A stretch of 64,000 bases of DNA from Anthropogastromicrobium sp963652495 (GCA_963652495.1 CAVJTU010000002.1:30408-94407), one strand, 5' to 3'. Shown: positions 14,672-24,823, counted from the first letter of the stretch. The notes: generated by a model not told the origin, from the letters alone. Translations and numbers: made by a program.

Positions 14672-17600
14672 TTATATTGAAACTACATTCCCAATGACGA
14701 ACGAACCGTTCAAAGGCTCGGTTCACAAAATGTTGGCAAATAAAGGCTCTATTTATCATGAGCCTTATGTTGCTGTGCGCCTTCCGTTTCGTGTAGCGGA
14801 AAAGATGCCGACTTGTTTTGAAGCAATTCATCCTGCGTATCTTCCTTATGTGCATCAGCAGAAAGCCTTTGAACGCTTGATCGGAGATGATGGAAGATCT
14901 ACGCTAGTTGCAACAGGTACTGGTTCTGGTAAAACGGAATGTTTCCTCTACCCGATTTTGGAATACTGTTATCAGCATCGCGGTGAGAGGGGCATAAAAG
15001 CCCTCATTATTTATCCAATGAATGCGCTGGCAACTGATCAGGCGAAACGTATTGCAGAACTGATCTATGAGAGTAATGAGTTGCGTGGAAATGTTACGGT
15101 TGGTATGTATGTTGGTGGGCAGGAGCATACACCAGCTCGTACAATGAGCGAGCATGGTGTTATTACGGATCATGAGACGATGTTGAATAATGCACCGGAT
15201 ATTTTGATGACCAATTATAAAATGTTGGATTATCTGTTGGTACGACCAAAAGATGCTTCTTTGTGGCAGGATAATGACTCTGAGACGTTGAAATATATCG
15301 CAGTCGATGAACTACATACCTTTGATGGAGCGCAAGGAACGGATTTGGCTTGTTTACTTCGCCGTTTGAAGCGCCGATTAGGAATTTATGATGGATATTT
15401 GTGTTGTATTGGCACATCGGCAACGATGGGCTCGAAGGAGAACAACAGTAATATTTTGAGTTATGCAGAGGAAATCTTTGGCGAGCCGTTTGACAAAGAT
15501 GCCATTATCATGGAAGATCGCCTGAGTGCAGGAGAGTTTTTTGATGGCGTTGAGGTGACGAAATTTGCGATGCCGACAGCAGAACAGGCTATAGAATTGG
15601 ATAAGCTGTCGGCAGAGGATGATCCTTCGGCTTATTTGCAAAGTGCAGTAAAAGATTGGTTTCCGAGCTTTTCTTTGGATGTTCTGGAAGATGAAGGCAG
15701 AATTTTGCTTGGCTGTGAGTTGATGCATCATAGCTTCATGCAATCAGTTATCAATTTGACTGGCGGTACCTATTATCAAGCTTCTAAAATCGCAGAAGAG
15801 TTGACGGTACATTATCCAGAATTGAAAACATTATCCGATGCAACGACTGTTATCAATTCTCTTTTTGCTTTAATTTCTCATGCGAGAACGGGTAAGGTGG
15901 GAAAACTGCGTCCATTTTTAAATGTTCAGGTTCAGCTTTGGATGCGTGAACTTCGTCGTTTGGTTGCAAAAGTAGATCCGGAGGAGATTACATATGAGAT
16001 TGCTCATGATTTGAATAAACAGCAGGCAAAGCAGTATCTTCCTGTTGTAAACTGTCGTGATTGTGGCATTACTGGTTGGGTATCCATACTTAATGAGCGC
16101 AACAATGCAACCATGACGAATCTGGAATCGTTCTATAATCTGTATTTTCGCGCAGATGAAAAGATCGTGATGATGTTTCCACATGCTCATGATGAGCGAG
16201 TCCCGGGAATGATTTTTGCAAAGATTTGTCCGGATTGTCTGCAAGTAAAACTTGGTGAGGAAAGTCCGGATGAGTGTGTTGATTGCGGTGTTCAGATGAT
16301 TGACATTATGATTCCGAATCCGCTTCGAACTTCTGGTACGAAGAATCATAAGCAATATGATTGCCCTTGCTGTGGAAGTCGTCGAGGTCTTGCACTGATG
16401 GGTCTTCGCAGTGCAACAGAGATTAGTGCAAGCATTTCTCAGATGTTTGCATCTAAGTTTAATGATGATAAAAAGACATTGGCATTTTCCGATAATGTTC
16501 AAGATGCTGCACACAGAGCGGGCTTTTTTAATTCAAGAACCTGGCGCTTTGGTCTTAGAACGGCGATTCAAAAATATTGTACAGAGGTTGGCTCTGGACA
16601 AAATCTTGCCGAATTTCAGGAAGGCTTTTTAAATTATTGGCATGAGCACATGACGGATGAGCAATTTGTAAGCTTTTTTATTGCCCCTAATTTGACTTGG
16701 AAGCAAGCCTATGAAGACATGGTTGAGAAACGAAAGCTTGGGAAGGATAAACAGGCACAGATCCTGATGTATGAAATCGAACAACGAATGAAATACGAAA
16801 TCATGCTAGAGTTTGGTCTTGCTGGCAAGATTGGTCGAACACTTGAAAAGTCGAGTTGTTCGGTTATTTCGTTTGCAAATGAAGATGTGATTCGGATTGC
16901 GGATGCCGTACAGGAAAGAACCGTCAATGAGCTTGGTGTATTGACAAATGAAAGAATTGAGTCGTTTCAGCGTATGGTAATCGGATATTTGAATTTGATG
17001 CGTATGAATGGCGCGTTTGAAGATAAGGTATTCGATGAATATACAGTGAATGATGGAAATAGTTATATGCTGTCAAATGACAGAAAACGTTGGCTTCCGG
17101 GTCGGCAAGTAGGTCGAAATACGCCGCGCTTTCTTGCAGAACATGTTGGCAATGGTCGTTCTTCTTTGGAATTTGATTCGCCTGCTGCAAATAAGTACGT
17201 GGATTGGATTGCATCTTGCTGTAATGCAGTGATGATTGAGGAAAGCAATTTTCGGGCAATCAGCAAATTTATTTTAGAAGAAGCTGTAAGGCGAAAGGTA
17301 GTATCTTTCGTTCCTTCTTCCGTTAATTATAAGATTTACGGATTAAATAAAGAACGTGTCTTTCTCACAGATAACGTGAAGCAGATGCGTTGTGAAAAAT
17401 GTGGCTCTGTATATGCTGTTTCAGCAGAAAATGAAGCGTTTTGGATTGGTGCGCCTTGCCAGAGGACAAGTTGTGGCGGTTTCCTCGAAGAGTATGAGAC
17501 CGGAGAAATTAACTATTATGGTCGTCTTTATAGTGCTGGCGACTTGGTTCGTATTAACGCAAAGGAACACACTGGTTTGCTGGAGCGTCCAGATAGAGAA

Positions 17601-20600
17601 CAGCTTGAAATTGATTTTAAGCGAGGAAAAGATACGCAGCAAATTTGGGATCCCAATGTGCTGTCGTGTACGCCAACACTGGAGATGGGTATTGACATTG
17701 GTGATTTGTCCACTGTTATTTTGTGCAGCATGCCGCCTGCTCAAAGTCAGTTTTTGCAGCGAGCTGGTCGTGCAGGTCGTAAAGATGGGAATGCACTGAC
17801 GTTGGCAATTGCGAATTCAAGACCTCATGATTTATATTTCTATGCGGACCCGCTGGAAATGATTGCTGGTAATGTAACGCCACCTAAGATTTTCCTTAGG
17901 GCATCGGCTGTTCTGGAAAGACAGTTTGTGGCATTTTGCATGGATTCTTGGGTTAAGAAGGGAATTCCAGATGGTGCAATTCCGGATAAAGTTGGCATTA
18001 TTCTGAAAAGATTGGATGACCGTCCAGCTGATCTGTTTCCGTTCAACTTTTTGAATTATGTGCAAAGTACATTGTCTCGTCAGTTGAATTCTTTTATGCA
18101 AATGTTTGCTGCATATCTTGATGATCGTGCAAGAGAGGAATTGCAAACATTTGCCAGGGGTAACGGTACGAACGATAGTCCTATGTATATTAAAATTCTG
18201 GATGCATTTGAGGAGTTGAAAAAACAGCAGGATGCATTGAGAGTGAGCATTGATGCACTGAAAGCAATGATTCGGGAATTGGAGGAGAAACCGAAAGACA
18301 GTTCCTATGATGAAGAAATTAAAGAACTAAAGAGTGAAGAAGCAGCACTTCTTACTGTTCTTCAGGAAATTAACAAGAAGAATATCTTTAATTTTTTGTC
18401 TGATGAGGGCTTGCTTCCAAATTATGCTTTTCCAGAAGCTGGTATTATTCTGCGAGCAGTTCTTTATCGTAAAGAGGATCAAGAAACATCGGCTCAGAAG
18501 AAAAAATATGAGAAGATGGTCTATGAATATAGCCGCAGTGCATCCTCTGCCATTAGTGAGTTTGCACCGAATAACAGCTTTTATGTGGACGGCCGCAAGT
18601 TGACAATTGATCAGGTTGACTTAACTACGGCCCAAACTGCAAAGTGGAGACTTTGCCCGAATTGTTCTCATGCTCAGATTGAAGAAGCAGGTAGGAATAC
18701 ATCTGCCTGCCCTCAGTGTGGCAGTCCGGCATGGGCGGATGCAGGTCAAGTCAGAACAATGCTGAAAGTTCAAATGGTTTACTCCAATATGGACTATACA
18801 AAGAGCTTGATTAACGATGAGAGCGATGATCGAAATAATGTCTTTTATTGCAAACAACTTTTGGTTGATGTAGATGAAGACCGTGATATTTCTAGCGCAT
18901 ATCGTATGGACAACGAAGATTTTCCATTTGGATATGAGTTTGTTCACAAGGCAACTCTGCGTGAAATCAATTTTGGCGAGAGTGATGTGACTGGTGAAAA
19001 ACTGTCTGTTTCTGGTGTTGAGGAAGTGCGCAAGGGCTTTAAAATTTGCAAATATTGCGGAAAAATTCAATCTGGAAATGGAAAGGCAAATCATAGCTTT
19101 GCATGCAAAACAAGGAAAATGCCAATGTTGGTGCAGGCGGATTCTTATGAGGAATGCTTATTTTTGTATCGTGAATTTAGTACAGAGATTCTACGATTAC
19201 TTGTTCCGGCAACGACAATGGATTCTTCTTCTGTGAAGATGGAGTCATTTGTGGCGGCATTTATGTTGGGCATGAAGGAATATTTCGGTAATGTGGATCA
19301 TTTAAGGGCGACTGTTAGCGAGGTGCCTGTTCCAGAGGCAGATTATCGAAAACAATATCTGGTTATTTATGATTCTGTTCCAGGCGGTACTGGTTATCTG
19401 AAACAGTTAATGCATGAGAAGAATGCTTTAATTGAAATCTTTGAAAAAGCGCTTCATGTGATGGAGAATTGTTCCTGTAAGGATGACCCACAGAAAGACG
19501 GATGTTATCATTGCTTGTATGCGTATCGTCAGAGCCAGCAGATTGGCAATATTTCAAGGACGGTAGCTATTCGACTTTTGAAGTCGATTCTTTCTGGTAA
19601 GGAGAATGTTCAGAAGATTGATAAGATCAATAGTATTCCTGTGAATCCATTATTTGATAGTGAATTGGAGCAGCATTTTATGGAAGCAATCCGTGTCAAA
19701 ATCGGAGCTGCTAACGTGAGCGACACAATCCGTAATGGAAAGCACGGTTACTACGTGAAACTGGAAAATTTTGCTTGGGAAATTGAGCCACAAGTTCTTC
19801 TGGATGCGAGTACAGGTGTTTCGGTAGCTTGCAAGCCGGACTTTGTATTCTGGCCAATTTCTGCACCAGATCACAAGCCTGTAGCGGTATTTACGGATGG
19901 TTTTTTGTACCATAAAGACATTGTTACCGATGATACAATCAAACGGGAAGCGATTCGTAGAAGTGGAAATTTCCGTGTATGGTCATTGAGTTTCAAGGAT
20001 GTTCAGAGCGTATTTGCACCTCAGGGGGATTTTTATACAGAAACGCTGGAAGCAGAAAAAATGTCGTCTGGTAAGTTAATGTACCAGAATATGATCAAAA
20101 AGCAGAAAGTGGATGTCATTGAACCAGCAAAGCTGTCTTCTTTTGATTTGTTACTGGAATATCTGAAATTGCCTGATGCAGAAAAGGTCTTTAAGGGACA
20201 GGTATATGCATATTCACTTTCTTTGTTGCAGCCTGCCTTGATGCAGAAGAATCTTGCTTTTTATAATTGGAAAGCGATTGTAAAAGCTGTCAATGAGCAG
20301 ACACATTTTACAACTGTTGACTTTGCATTTTCTGGAATTGTATTTGGCAGTTGGATTCCTAGAAGCTCGAATGCACATCTGTCAATTTATGCTGCGATTC
20401 CGGCAGCTGAATTGAAATCGGAAGGTACTGTTGCAGTTTGTGCTGTTCTTAATGATGAAAAAGATCATAGAACAGATAAATATGAACAGGAGTGGAATGG
20501 ATTTTGGAGATTTTGTAATTTAATGCAATTCTCAAATGAATTTATGGCAGTATCGTCTGTAGGGATAAGCCGTATGGATTATCTTGCATTGCCGGTTAGT

Positions 20601-20948
20601 GTCAACGCAGTAGCTGATCTGGCGGCATCAGAAGTCACAGTTGATGATGCGTGGGATGCAATTAAGGAACTTTTGTTTGACGATGATGCAAAGACATTTG
20701 TAAAATTCGCAAAAGATGCCGGTGTACCGGTTCCGGATGAGGATCATATTGGATATGAGGTTGAAGGCGATGGCGGAGAAGTGGTTGCTACTGTAGAAAT
20801 TGCATGGCCCGATAGATGTGTTGGCTTTATGACGGTTGAACAGATTGAAGATAAAGAAAAACTTGAAAAATTAGGATGGAAAATCTTAAGCTTACTTGAT
20901 GCTACGGATCTTGGTACCGCAGACTATTTTGGAGGTGATAAGTACTAA
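14625..20948 (+). CDS. 2107-residue DEAD/DEAH helicase with DUF1998 and C-terminal nuclease-like domain (DrmA-DrmB fusion or DruE-like)
   Basis: Motif I is ATGTGSGKTECFL (near 98), motif II is AVDELHTFDG (DELH, near 227), motif III is GTSATMG, and motifs V-VI are TLEMGIDIGDL and QRAGRAGRKDG (near 1045). About 700 residues with several CxxC pairs (CRDCG, CPDC, CVDCG, CPCCGS, CEKCGS) separate the two motor lobes, which is unusual. DUF1998 follows, with YDSVPGGTGYL (near 1580) and a C-x-C...C-YHCL cluster (near 1615-1635). After it, KPDFVFW (near 1738) and VAVFTDGFLYH (near 1757) with a D..KR helix look like a DUF559/Vsr-type PD-(D/E)XK nuclease. In DISARM these jobs are split between DrmA and DrmB; Druantia DruE is a single giant like this one. 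It is coupled to the next gene by a one-base TAATG overlap. Confidence 0.85.
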   Translation: MLPSILAKQLQKGIGDYIETTFPMTNEPFKGSVHKMLANKGSIYHEPYVAVRLPFRVAEKMPTCFEAIHPAYLPYVHQQKAFERLIGDDGRSTLVATGTGSGKTECFLYPILEYCYQHRGERGIKALIIYPMNALATDQAKRIAELIYESNELRGNVTVGMYVGGQEHTPARTMSEHGVITDHETMLNNAPDILMTNYKMLDYLLVRPKDASLWQDNDSETLKYIAVDELHTFDGAQGTDLACLLRRLKRRLGIYDGYLCCIGTSATMGSKENNSNILSYAEEIFGEPFDKDAIIMEDRLSAGEFFDGVEVTKFAMPTAEQAIELDKLSAEDDPSAYLQSAVKDWFPSFSLDVLEDEGRILLGCELMHHSFMQSVINLTGGTYYQASKIAEELTVHYPELKTLSDATTVINSLFALISHARTGKVGKLRPFLNVQVQLWMRELRRLVAKVDPEEITYEIAHDLNKQQAKQYLPVVNCRDCGITGWVSILNERNNATMTNLESFYNLYFRADEKIVMMFPHAHDERVPGMIFAKICPDCLQVKLGEESPDECVDCGVQMIDIMIPNPLRTSGTKNHKQYDCPCCGSRRGLALMGLRSATEISASISQMFASKFNDDKKTLAFSDNVQDAAHRAGFFNSRTWRFGLRTAIQKYCTEVGSGQNLAEFQEGFLNYWHEHMTDEQFVSFFIAPNLTWKQAYEDMVEKRKLGKDKQAQILMYEIEQRMKYEIMLEFGLAGKIGRTLEKSSCSVISFANEDVIRIADAVQERTVNELGVLTNERIESFQRMVIGYLNLMRMNGAFEDKVFDEYTVNDGNSYMLSNDRKRWLPGRQVGRNTPRFLAEHVGNGRSSLEFDSPAANKYVDWIASCCNAVMIEESNFRAISKFILEEAVRRKVVSFVPSSVNYKIYGLNKERVFLTDNVKQMRCEKCGSVYAVSAENEAFWIGAPCQRTSCGGFLEEYETGEINYYGRLYSAGDLVRINAKEHTGLLERPDREQLEIDFKRGKDTQQIWDPNVLSCTPTLEMGIDIGDLSTVILCSMPPAQSQFLQRAGRAGRKDGNALTLAIANSRPHDLYFYADPLEMIAGNVTPPKIFLRASAVLERQFVAFCMDSWVKKGIPDGAIPDKVGIILKRLDDRPADLFPFNFLNYVQSTLSRQLNSFMQMFAAYLDDRAREELQTFARGNGTNDSPMYIKILDAFEELKKQQDALRVSIDALKAMIRELEEKPKDSSYDEEIKELKSEEAALLTVLQEINKKNIFNFLSDEGLLPNYAFPEAGIILRAVLYRKEDQETSAQKKKYEKMVYEYSRSASSAISEFAPNNSFYVDGRKLTIDQVDLTTAQTAKWRLCPNCSHAQIEEAGRNTSACPQCGSPAWADAGQVRTMLKVQMVYSNMDYTKSLINDESDDRNNVFYCKQLLVDVDEDRDISSAYRMDNEDFPFGYEFVHKATLREINFGESDVTGEKLSVSGVEEVRKGFKICKYCGKIQSGNGKANHSFACKTRKMPMLVQADSYEECLFLYREFSTEILRLLVPATTMDSSSVKMESFVAAFMLGMKEYFGNVDHLRATVSEVPVPEADYRKQYLVIYDSVPGGTGYLKQLMHEKNALIEIFEKALHVMENCSCKDDPQKDGCYHCLYAYRQSQQIGNISRTVAIRLLKSILSGKENVQKIDKINSIPVNPLFDSELEQHFMEAIRVKIGAANVSDTIRNGKHGYYVKLENFAWEIEPQVLLDASTGVSVACKPDFVFWPISAPDHKPVAVFTDGFLYHKDIVTDDTIKREAIRRSGNFRVWSLSFKDVQSVFAPQGDFYTETLEAEKMSSGKLMYQNMIKKQKVDVIEPAKLSSFDLLLEYLKLPDAEKVFKGQVYAYSLSLLQPALMQKNLAFYNWKAIVKAVNEQTHFTTVDFAFSGIVFGSWIPRSSNAHLSIYAAIPAAELKSEGTVAVCAVLNDEKDHRTDKYEQEWNGFWRFCNLMQFSNEFMAVSSVGISRMDYLALPVSVNAVADLAASEVTVDDAWDAIKELLFDDDAKTFVKFAKDAGVPVPDEDHIGYEVEGDGGEVVATVEIAWPDRCVGFMTVEQIEDKEKLEKLGWKILSLLDATDLGTADYFGGDKY

Positions 20949-23050
20949 TGGTGGATTCGGTTAAAGTTGCAATATCATCGGATTTTTTGACAGCGTTTGC
21001 CAGGCTTCCGAGACAGATTCAGGGCAAAGTAACGGAGTTCGTAAATAAATTCCGAAATAATCCAATGTCTCCAGGCATAAACTATGAGAAACTGAATTCA
21101 GGAATGGATAAAAAGATATTTTCGGTGCGCATTGATGATGCGTACCGTGGAATTGTTGTGCGTCAGCAAGAAGTCGGAGTGTACTTACTTTTGTGGGTAG
21201 ATCATCATGATGAAGCGTATCAGTGGGCCGCTCATAAACGATGTGAAGTGAACCCAGAAACAGGCGCGATTCAGGTGTTTGATGTTCAGACGGTAGAAGA
21301 AAGGGTATCTATGCCTGAAAAAACTGCTTTGTTTGCGGCTGCAAAGGATGATGAATTGCTTAAACTTGGTGTACCAGAGGTTCAGCTGGATTTTGTTAGA
21401 AGTTTTGTTTGCAAAGAGGATTTTTATAAAGCAGAATCCTCTTTGCCACATGACGCGTATGAGCATCTTTCTTGGTTAGCAGAGGGATTTCCGATAGAAG
21501 AAGTTTTGGAACTTGTTTCAGAAGATCAGAATACGGTAACTTCTAGCGAGAGCTTGGCAGTTGCATTAGATGTTCCTGCGACGCTGAAATCGTTTGTTGT
21601 GGTCGAAGGAGAAGATGAACTACGGCGAATTATGGCAGAACCATTGGAAAAATGGCGAGTATTTCTTCACCCGACACAGAGAAAACTCGTCCAGAAAGAG
21701 TATTCAGGTTCTGCAAAAGTCCTTGGCGGTGCTGGTACCGGAAAAACGGTAGTTGCGATGCATAGAGCAAAATATTTGGCTTCTAAGTGCGAAGGTGAGC
21801 AGAGAATTTTGATGACTACATTTACTGCGAACCTTGCAGCTGATATCCGAGAAAATTTGCGCAAAATTTGCACGTTGGAAGAATTGCGAAGGATAGAAGT
21901 GATTCATCTGGATGCTTGGATTAACCAGTTCCTTCGGGAGTCTGGTTTCTCTGCTCAGATTGGTTATGATGAGGTAATGGATCCACTTTGGGAGCGTGCG
22001 GTTTTGTTGGCAAATATTGATTTGCCATTTGAGACTTCGTTCTACAAAGAAGAGTGGAATCGAATCGTGATTGCTCAGGAAGCCCTTACACTTGAAAAGT
22101 ATGTGAAAGCAACCCGAAATGGTCGAGGAACCAGACTTGACCGCAAGAAAAGAATACAGGTTTGGAAAGTTTTTGAAAATTATCAAAATCTGATGAAAGA
22201 GAATCAAATACGTGATATAAATACTGCTATGTATGAAAGTACGAAACTGTTGCAATCTATGGGTGGAAGGCCGAGATATGCAAGCATCATTATTGATGAG
22301 GGACAGGATTTCAGTGATAATGCCTATCGACTGATTCGAGCATTGGTGGGAGAAGAGCATCCAAATGATATTTTCATAGTTGGTGACTCACATCAGCGAA
22401 TCTATCGAAATTATCCTACGCTTTCTAAGTGTGGCATAAATGTTCGTGGTCGTAGTAGTATTTTAAAGATCAACTATCGCACAACAGAGGAAATCCGAAA
22501 ATATGCGTTTGCGTTACTAAATGGTATTTCTTTTGATGATTTGGATGAGGATTTTGATCTTGGAGATAAGTGTCAGTCTCTTACACATGGAGAAAAGCCG
22601 ACAGTAGAGAATTTCGGCAGTGCCAATGAAGAATTTGATTTTCTTCTCAGTGAAATTAAGAAACTTAAGGAAAATGGTGTTGCGCTTGCTGATATATGTG
22701 TTGTAGCACGCACGAAGAAGTTGGTTGACGATTATATTGCACTCTTTACAAAAGCTGGAATTCGTTCATATGCAATTAAGCGAAATAAAGTGGATGACCG
22801 CAGCTTTGATGGACTGCGAATTGCCACTATGCACCGAGTCAAGGGATTGGAATTTAAATATGTATTTATTGCGGCTGCAAATACTAGAATTCTTCCATTG
22901 ATATCTGCAATTAACAAGACAGATGCTGTTTCGGAAGCAGAATCGATTACTTCGGAAAAGTGCCTGTTGTATGTGGCAATGACGAGAGCACAAAAGGGTG
23001 TTTACATTACCCGTTATGGTTATAATGTACCCATAACAGTGGACACGTGA
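20948..23050 (+). CDS. UvrD/Rep superfamily 1 helicase with N-terminal RelE/ParE-like domain
   Basis: 700 residues. Residues 1-110 resemble a RelE-fold domain: DFLTAFARLPRQIQ, then FSVRIDDAYRGIVV and LLLWVDHHDEAYQWA, the usual RelE order of basic strands and closing strand. The motor follows: Walker A LGGAGTGKTVVAMHRA (near 258), Walker B IIIDEGQDFSD (near 453), SILKINYRTT, TMHRVKGLEFKYV and a final YVAMTRAQ. It lacks the large 1B/2B domains of full UvrD, so it is a compact form. Known toxic RelE residues cannot be confirmed, and the domain may only bind RNA or the ribosome, or serve as structure. Its ATG overlaps the stop of the DUF1998 helicase by one base. It ends the defence operon. Confidence 0.85.
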   Translation: MVDSVKVAISSDFLTAFARLPRQIQGKVTEFVNKFRNNPMSPGINYEKLNSGMDKKIFSVRIDDAYRGIVVRQQEVGVYLLLWVDHHDEAYQWAAHKRCEVNPETGAIQVFDVQTVEERVSMPEKTALFAAAKDDELLKLGVPEVQLDFVRSFVCKEDFYKAESSLPHDAYEHLSWLAEGFPIEEVLELVSEDQNTVTSSESLAVALDVPATLKSFVVVEGEDELRRIMAEPLEKWRVFLHPTQRKLVQKEYSGSAKVLGGAGTGKTVVAMHRAKYLASKCEGEQRILMTTFTANLAADIRENLRKICTLEELRRIEVIHLDAWINQFLRESGFSAQIGYDEVMDPLWERAVLLANIDLPFETSFYKEEWNRIVIAQEALTLEKYVKATRNGRGTRLDRKKRIQVWKVFENYQNLMKENQIRDINTAMYESTKLLQSMGGRPRYASIIIDEGQDFSDNAYRLIRALVGEEHPNDIFIVGDSHQRIYRNYPTLSKCGINVRGRSSILKINYRTTEEIRKYAFALLNGISFDDLDEDFDLGDKCQSLTHGEKPTVENFGSANEEFDFLLSEIKKLKENGVALADICVVARTKKLVDDYIALFTKAGIRSYAIKRNKVDDRSFDGLRIATMHRVKGLEFKYVFIAAANTRILPLISAINKTDAVSEAESITSEKCLLYVAMTRAQKGVYITRYGYNVPITVDT

Positions 23051-23137
23051 ATTAGCGTAGTGTACTGGGCTGAAGATTCCGAGAGATTATAAGATGAGGA
23101 AAGGAGAGCCTGCTCAAATATGAGTGTATTTATACAT

Positions 23138-23178
23138 ATGATGTTGTGGTCAAAAGGCATTTTTGACCCTGGTATCAT
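23138..23178. repeat. Short copy of the ATGATACCAG palindromic repeat
   Basis: Palindrome with GGTCAAAA and TTTTGACC arms and ATGAT/ATCAT ends. Outer arms around 23110-23125 and 23180-23195 (TGCTCAAATATG-like) extend the hairpin. It may also terminate the defence operon. Confidence 0.7.
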
Positions 23179-23205
23179 ACATATTTTGAGTAGCGTATTA
23201 GGAAC

Positions 23206-23541
23206 ATGATTGAATCAAAGATTTATATAGGACTGAATGATTTAACTACGAACACACAGCTTTTTGAAAATGAAAAATATATCAGGGTACTTCGCAATGT
23301 GTGTTATTCATATAAAGTACCTTTTTCTTTTGGTGTGCAGGAAGGTGGATATATTTACGAGAATGGAGAGTATGCATTGGAAACAAGTCTGGTGCTGACC
23401 CTTATTGATGTCAAAAAAGATGTTGTAAATGATATAGCAAAAGATTTGTGCGCGTTCTTCCATCAGGAGTCGGTCATGGTCACTGAAAATGAGATTCAGG
23501 TACATTTTGTCAGCGAAACATTGGAATATGATGGAAAATAA
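23206..23541 (+). CDS. Conserved-looking hypothetical protein, 111 residues
   Basis: The ATG at 23206 has only a weak ribosome site (TTAGGAAC). The protein is soluble, with alternating strands and one helix: KIYIGLNDLTT at the start, SLVLTLIDVKKD in the middle and a VHFVSETLEYD end, suggesting a small alpha/beta fold. No family is recognised. It sits at the right edge of the island after the palindromic repeat, has AT-rich codons like the island, and may be cargo of it. Confidence 0.6.
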   Translation: MIESKIYIGLNDLTTNTQLFENEKYIRVLRNVCYSYKVPFSFGVQEGGYIYENGEYALETSLVLTLIDVKKDVVNDIAKDLCAFFHQESVMVTENEIQVHFVSETLEYDGK

Positions 23542-23607
23542 AAAATGCCGATTGAAAGAAAAAGTTGAAAACTTGCTGAATGAAAAAACATGCAGCTTTA
23601 ACTAAAT

Positions 23608-23660
23608 CAAGTAAGTTCCCAGCCGCAATTGTGAAAAGCAATAAGCCGGGAACTTATTTG
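23608..23660. terminator. Bidirectional terminator between the small gene and tyrA
   Basis: A 16-bp stem (23608-23623 with 23645-23660, two G-T pairs) around GTTCCC/GGGAAC is followed by an A/T-rich run on both sides. The loop (AATTGTGAAAAGCAATAAG) recurs at about 56874, so this hairpin type is itself dispersed. Confidence 0.65.
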
Positions 23661-23665
23661 ATTAT

Positions 23666-24766
23666 TTATTTTTGATAAACCGGATAATGATGATATTCGA
23701 GGCATTCAGTGGCTTTTTCTCTGGATGCCTGATCGTGAAATTCGATTTTAATCGTACCGGCCATATGCTCACGGTTGTGGTTGATGCCGATATTTTTGAT
23801 GCTGACATTCTCAAAGGCAAGCAGCGTAGCGATAACAGAGATTGCACCTGGCTGGTCTGGGATATCGCAGCAGATCGCGTACTCTGGATTCATCGTCGCA
23901 CTGCCGCGCTTGTCACTGATGGAGCTGCGGTAGTTGCCGGAACGCTCGAAACTATCGTAAACATCCTTGTGATTATCGGTTTTCAAATCGGTAATTGTCT
24001 GGTCAATCGCCTTCTTATAATCCTCCAATAAGGAAATGATATTGTCTTTGTTCGTAAATAAAATCTGCTCCCACATGACAGGTGAGGAGGAGGCAATTCT
24101 TGTAATATCTTTAAAGCCGCCTGCGGCAATCTTTTTCATCGTGCCGTCCGGAAAATCAGACTGGGCAACGAGATTGACAAGAGACGAAGCGATGACGTGA
24201 GGCACATGGCTGATCGCGGCAACTGCATAGTCGTGATTCTTGTAGTCAAGTACAAGCGGAATCGCAGCCTGATCCGCAGCAAATTGAATCATCGTGTCCA
24301 GCTGATCCTGTGTTGTTTTCTCGGTAGGAGTAATGACATAATATGCATTTTCCAAAAGAGAAGCCTTTGAGCAGGCATATCCGGTGCGTTCAGAACCAGC
24401 CATCGGATGGCCGCCGACAAAGCAGTCCTCCATGCCAAGCGCGATTACTGTTTCGTGAATGGCGGTCTTTGTACTGCCTACATCCGTAACGATGCATCCC
24501 GGCTTCCGAAATAGGCGAATCGCTTTTAAGTAATCCTCATTATAGGAAACCGGTGTGCATAAAATAATCATGTCACATGTGCGAAGAGTTTCATTTACAC
24601 CATCTAAAATAATATCGACAATGCCGTCAGCCTTTGCTTCTTCAAGCGTGCTGCGCGTTCTCATATATGCCATGATCGTGGTATCCGGGTGAACCTGCTT
24701 TATTTTGCGGGCAATGGAACCGCCGATCAGTCCCAGTCCGATAAATCCAATCGTTTGAAGCTGCAT
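23666..24766 (-). CDS. tyrA: Prephenate dehydrogenase with C-terminal ACT domain
   Basis: 366 residues from the ATG at 24766 (MQLQTIGFIGLG...), which has AAAGG upstream; an upstream in-frame extension lacks a ribosome site. The enzyme oxidises prephenate to 4-hydroxyphenylpyruvate in tyrosine synthesis. Visible are the NAD-binding GLGLIGGS, the conserved GGHPMAGSERTG loop with the catalytic-region His, a helical dimer domain, and an ACT domain (AICCDIPDQPGAIS...) at about 295-366 that should sense tyrosine. It stands alone, with no other aromatic pathway gene adjacent. Confidence 0.93.
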   Translation of the reverse strand: MQLQTIGFIGLGLIGGSIARKIKQVHPDTTIMAYMRTRSTLEEAKADGIVDIILDGVNETLRTCDMIILCTPVSYNEDYLKAIRLFRKPGCIVTDVGSTKTAIHETVIALGMEDCFVGGHPMAGSERTGYACSKASLLENAYYVITPTEKTTQDQLDTMIQFAADQAAIPLVLDYKNHDYAVAAISHVPHVIASSLVNLVAQSDFPDGTMKKIAAGGFKDITRIASSSPVMWEQILFTNKDNIISLLEDYKKAIDQTITDLKTDNHKDVYDSFERSGNYRSSISDKRGSATMNPEYAICCDIPDQPGAISVIATLLAFENVSIKNIGINHNREHMAGTIKIEFHDQASREKATECLEYHHYPVYQK

Positions 24767-24823
24767 AATCAATATTGCCTTTCTGCACTCCGGCAGTATA
24801 GGGAAGTCGAAGCGTCTGAACGT

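Noticed and set aside
15918..16514. 198-residue minus-strand frame inside the DUF1998 helicase gene
   Set aside because: Antisense shadow of a well-supported gene with helicase motifs; no ribosome site and an unnatural composition.
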